Assembly (NCBI GenBank): GCA_025618425.1
Contig: CM046850.1
Coordinates: 7,404,249-7,468,248, forward strand
Length of the DNA stretch: 64,000 nucleotides
Source of the DNA: Heliocidaris tuberculata
Lineage: Eukaryota > Echinodermata > Echinoidea > Camarodonta > Echinometridae
Direction: 5' to 3'
The notes beneath the pieces were generated by a model that saw only the letters and a program-made list of their open reading frames with translations, searched no databases and was not told where the DNA came from. Below, in pieces: positions 63,181 through 64,000 of the stretch (its first letter is position 1; every line of letters starts with the position of its first letter). Position numbers and translations under genes: made by a program.

Positions 63181-63889
63181 CTCTTCAAACGATTAGAATT
63201 TGTAGTATTACCCTATACTTGGGGTAGTTGTCCTCGGAGGTAGCTGTCCGGGGATGGTAGTTCAGGGGATAGTTGTCCTGGATGTTGCATAACTCAAATT
63301 CGTCATCTCGGTGAATATTAAAAATCATTTCACTCCCTTGTTGGTTATGATTGTTCGAATGATTAAAACACACGAGTATGGGATCATAACATTATAGCAT
63401 CGTGCCAATGGAGCATTGTAACAGACCTTTATGACTGACCATCATACCTGGTCGCATCCGTTCTAGGCAAAACAAGTTTTCGTCGGAAGTAGAAGTGTTT
63501 AATTTTATTGAACGGCGCCTTCGCCCGCACCATCGGTTTGCCTATGATAAGAGGCATTTTATCACCTCTCCCTGTGAATAAATCACCCTTCTAGTTGAAA
63601 TGTCCGGTAGAATTTCATTAGTTCAGGGGTGCTCCAGCAACAATAATTGTGCCAGTCTTTATTTCGTTAAAGTATAGCGTCGGGGTTAAGGTCTTTATTT
63701 GGGTTTTCAGTTAGGGTTACGTATACTGCTTAGTCCAGGGTTGAGCTTCGAATTTCGAGTAATTAAGAAAAATTGACCGTGGAACCATTTTTTACCAGGC
63801 AGCGTTCGAATGAGCTATTTTTTTTTTTTTTAAATAACACACACGCACACCCTGGTATCAATTTGCCTTTAGCACTTCATTTATTTGAT

Positions 63890-64000
63890 GTATGATAAAA
63901 GAGCAATGTAGATAAAATGCCTTGCTCAAGGGCATAAGTGCCGTGCCGGGGATCGAACGCCCGATCCTCGCATCTCCAGTCAAGCGCCTTAAACCACTGG
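63890..64000 (-). mobile_element. tRNA-derived SINE, cut by window edge
   Basis: Minus strand: ccagtggtttaaggcgcttg, gactggagatgcgaggatc and gttcgatccccggcac, with a good B-box. The same family as 27355-27575. Confidence 0.75.

Larger units (their letters stand above)
57785..63889. other. Gene-poor right end
   Basis: Poly-C/A tracts (57880-57925, 58131-58150), family A copy 10, a T-rich tract giving hydrophobic low-complexity frames (58840-59280), the ACT microsatellite, a retrotransposon tail and degenerate short repeats. No gene recognised. Confidence 0.55.

Overview
The window is animal genomic DNA: two intron-rich nuclear genes with canonical GT/AG introns lie in a sea of transposon relics, microsatellites and AT-rich non-coding sequence. 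There are no operons, rRNA genes, functional tRNA genes or CRISPR arrays. The mix of tRNA-derived SINEs, many short inverted-repeat elements, L2/CR1-like retrotransposon tails and a homocysteine S-methyltransferase of the S-methylmethionine type suggests a marine invertebrate. An echinoderm such as a sea urchin is my best guess, but the sequence alone does not prove it.

Gene 1 (1-37204, minus strand) is a NUFIP1 orthologue. I assembled eight exons whose phases all fit: 36713-37204, 35837-35974, 35032-35174, 33467-33559, 32015-32108, 29159-29414, 13878-14018 and 1-82. They encode a Pro/Gly/His-rich N-terminus, one C2H2 finger, the NUFIP1 core with the PEP-like segment, a basic tract and acidic linkers. 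The last exons lie beyond the left edge. Introns 6 and 7 are about 14.5 and 13.8 kb and are filled with mobile elements.

Gene 2 (39941-49459, plus strand) is a complete homocysteine S-methyltransferase of eight exons and 310 codons plus the stop. Its zinc-ligand cysteines are present (GTNC in exon 7, GGCCG in exon 8). Genes 1 and 2 are arranged head to head, 2.7 kb apart. Their proteins have unrelated roles (snoRNP assembly and methionine metabolism), so the pairing is positional only as far as I can tell.

50-64 kb holds no intact gene. A frame-broken THAP-domain first exon lies at 54633-54896 (minus). The rest is inverted-repeat elements, a three-copy duplicated block, a long CTT tract and retrotransposon tails.

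The most striking content is mobile. There is a 10-copy, about 380-bp inverted-repeat family. At least eight elements are flanked by TTAA. Two copies of a pearl/HINE-like element carry 147-bp core repeats. A 2.16-kb hAT-like element contains an 850-bp perfect-centre palindrome, and its target-site duplication forms part of a NUFIP1 splice donor. There is also a 24-unit telomere-like minisatellite and a decayed duplicate of exon 6 in the methyltransferase gene.
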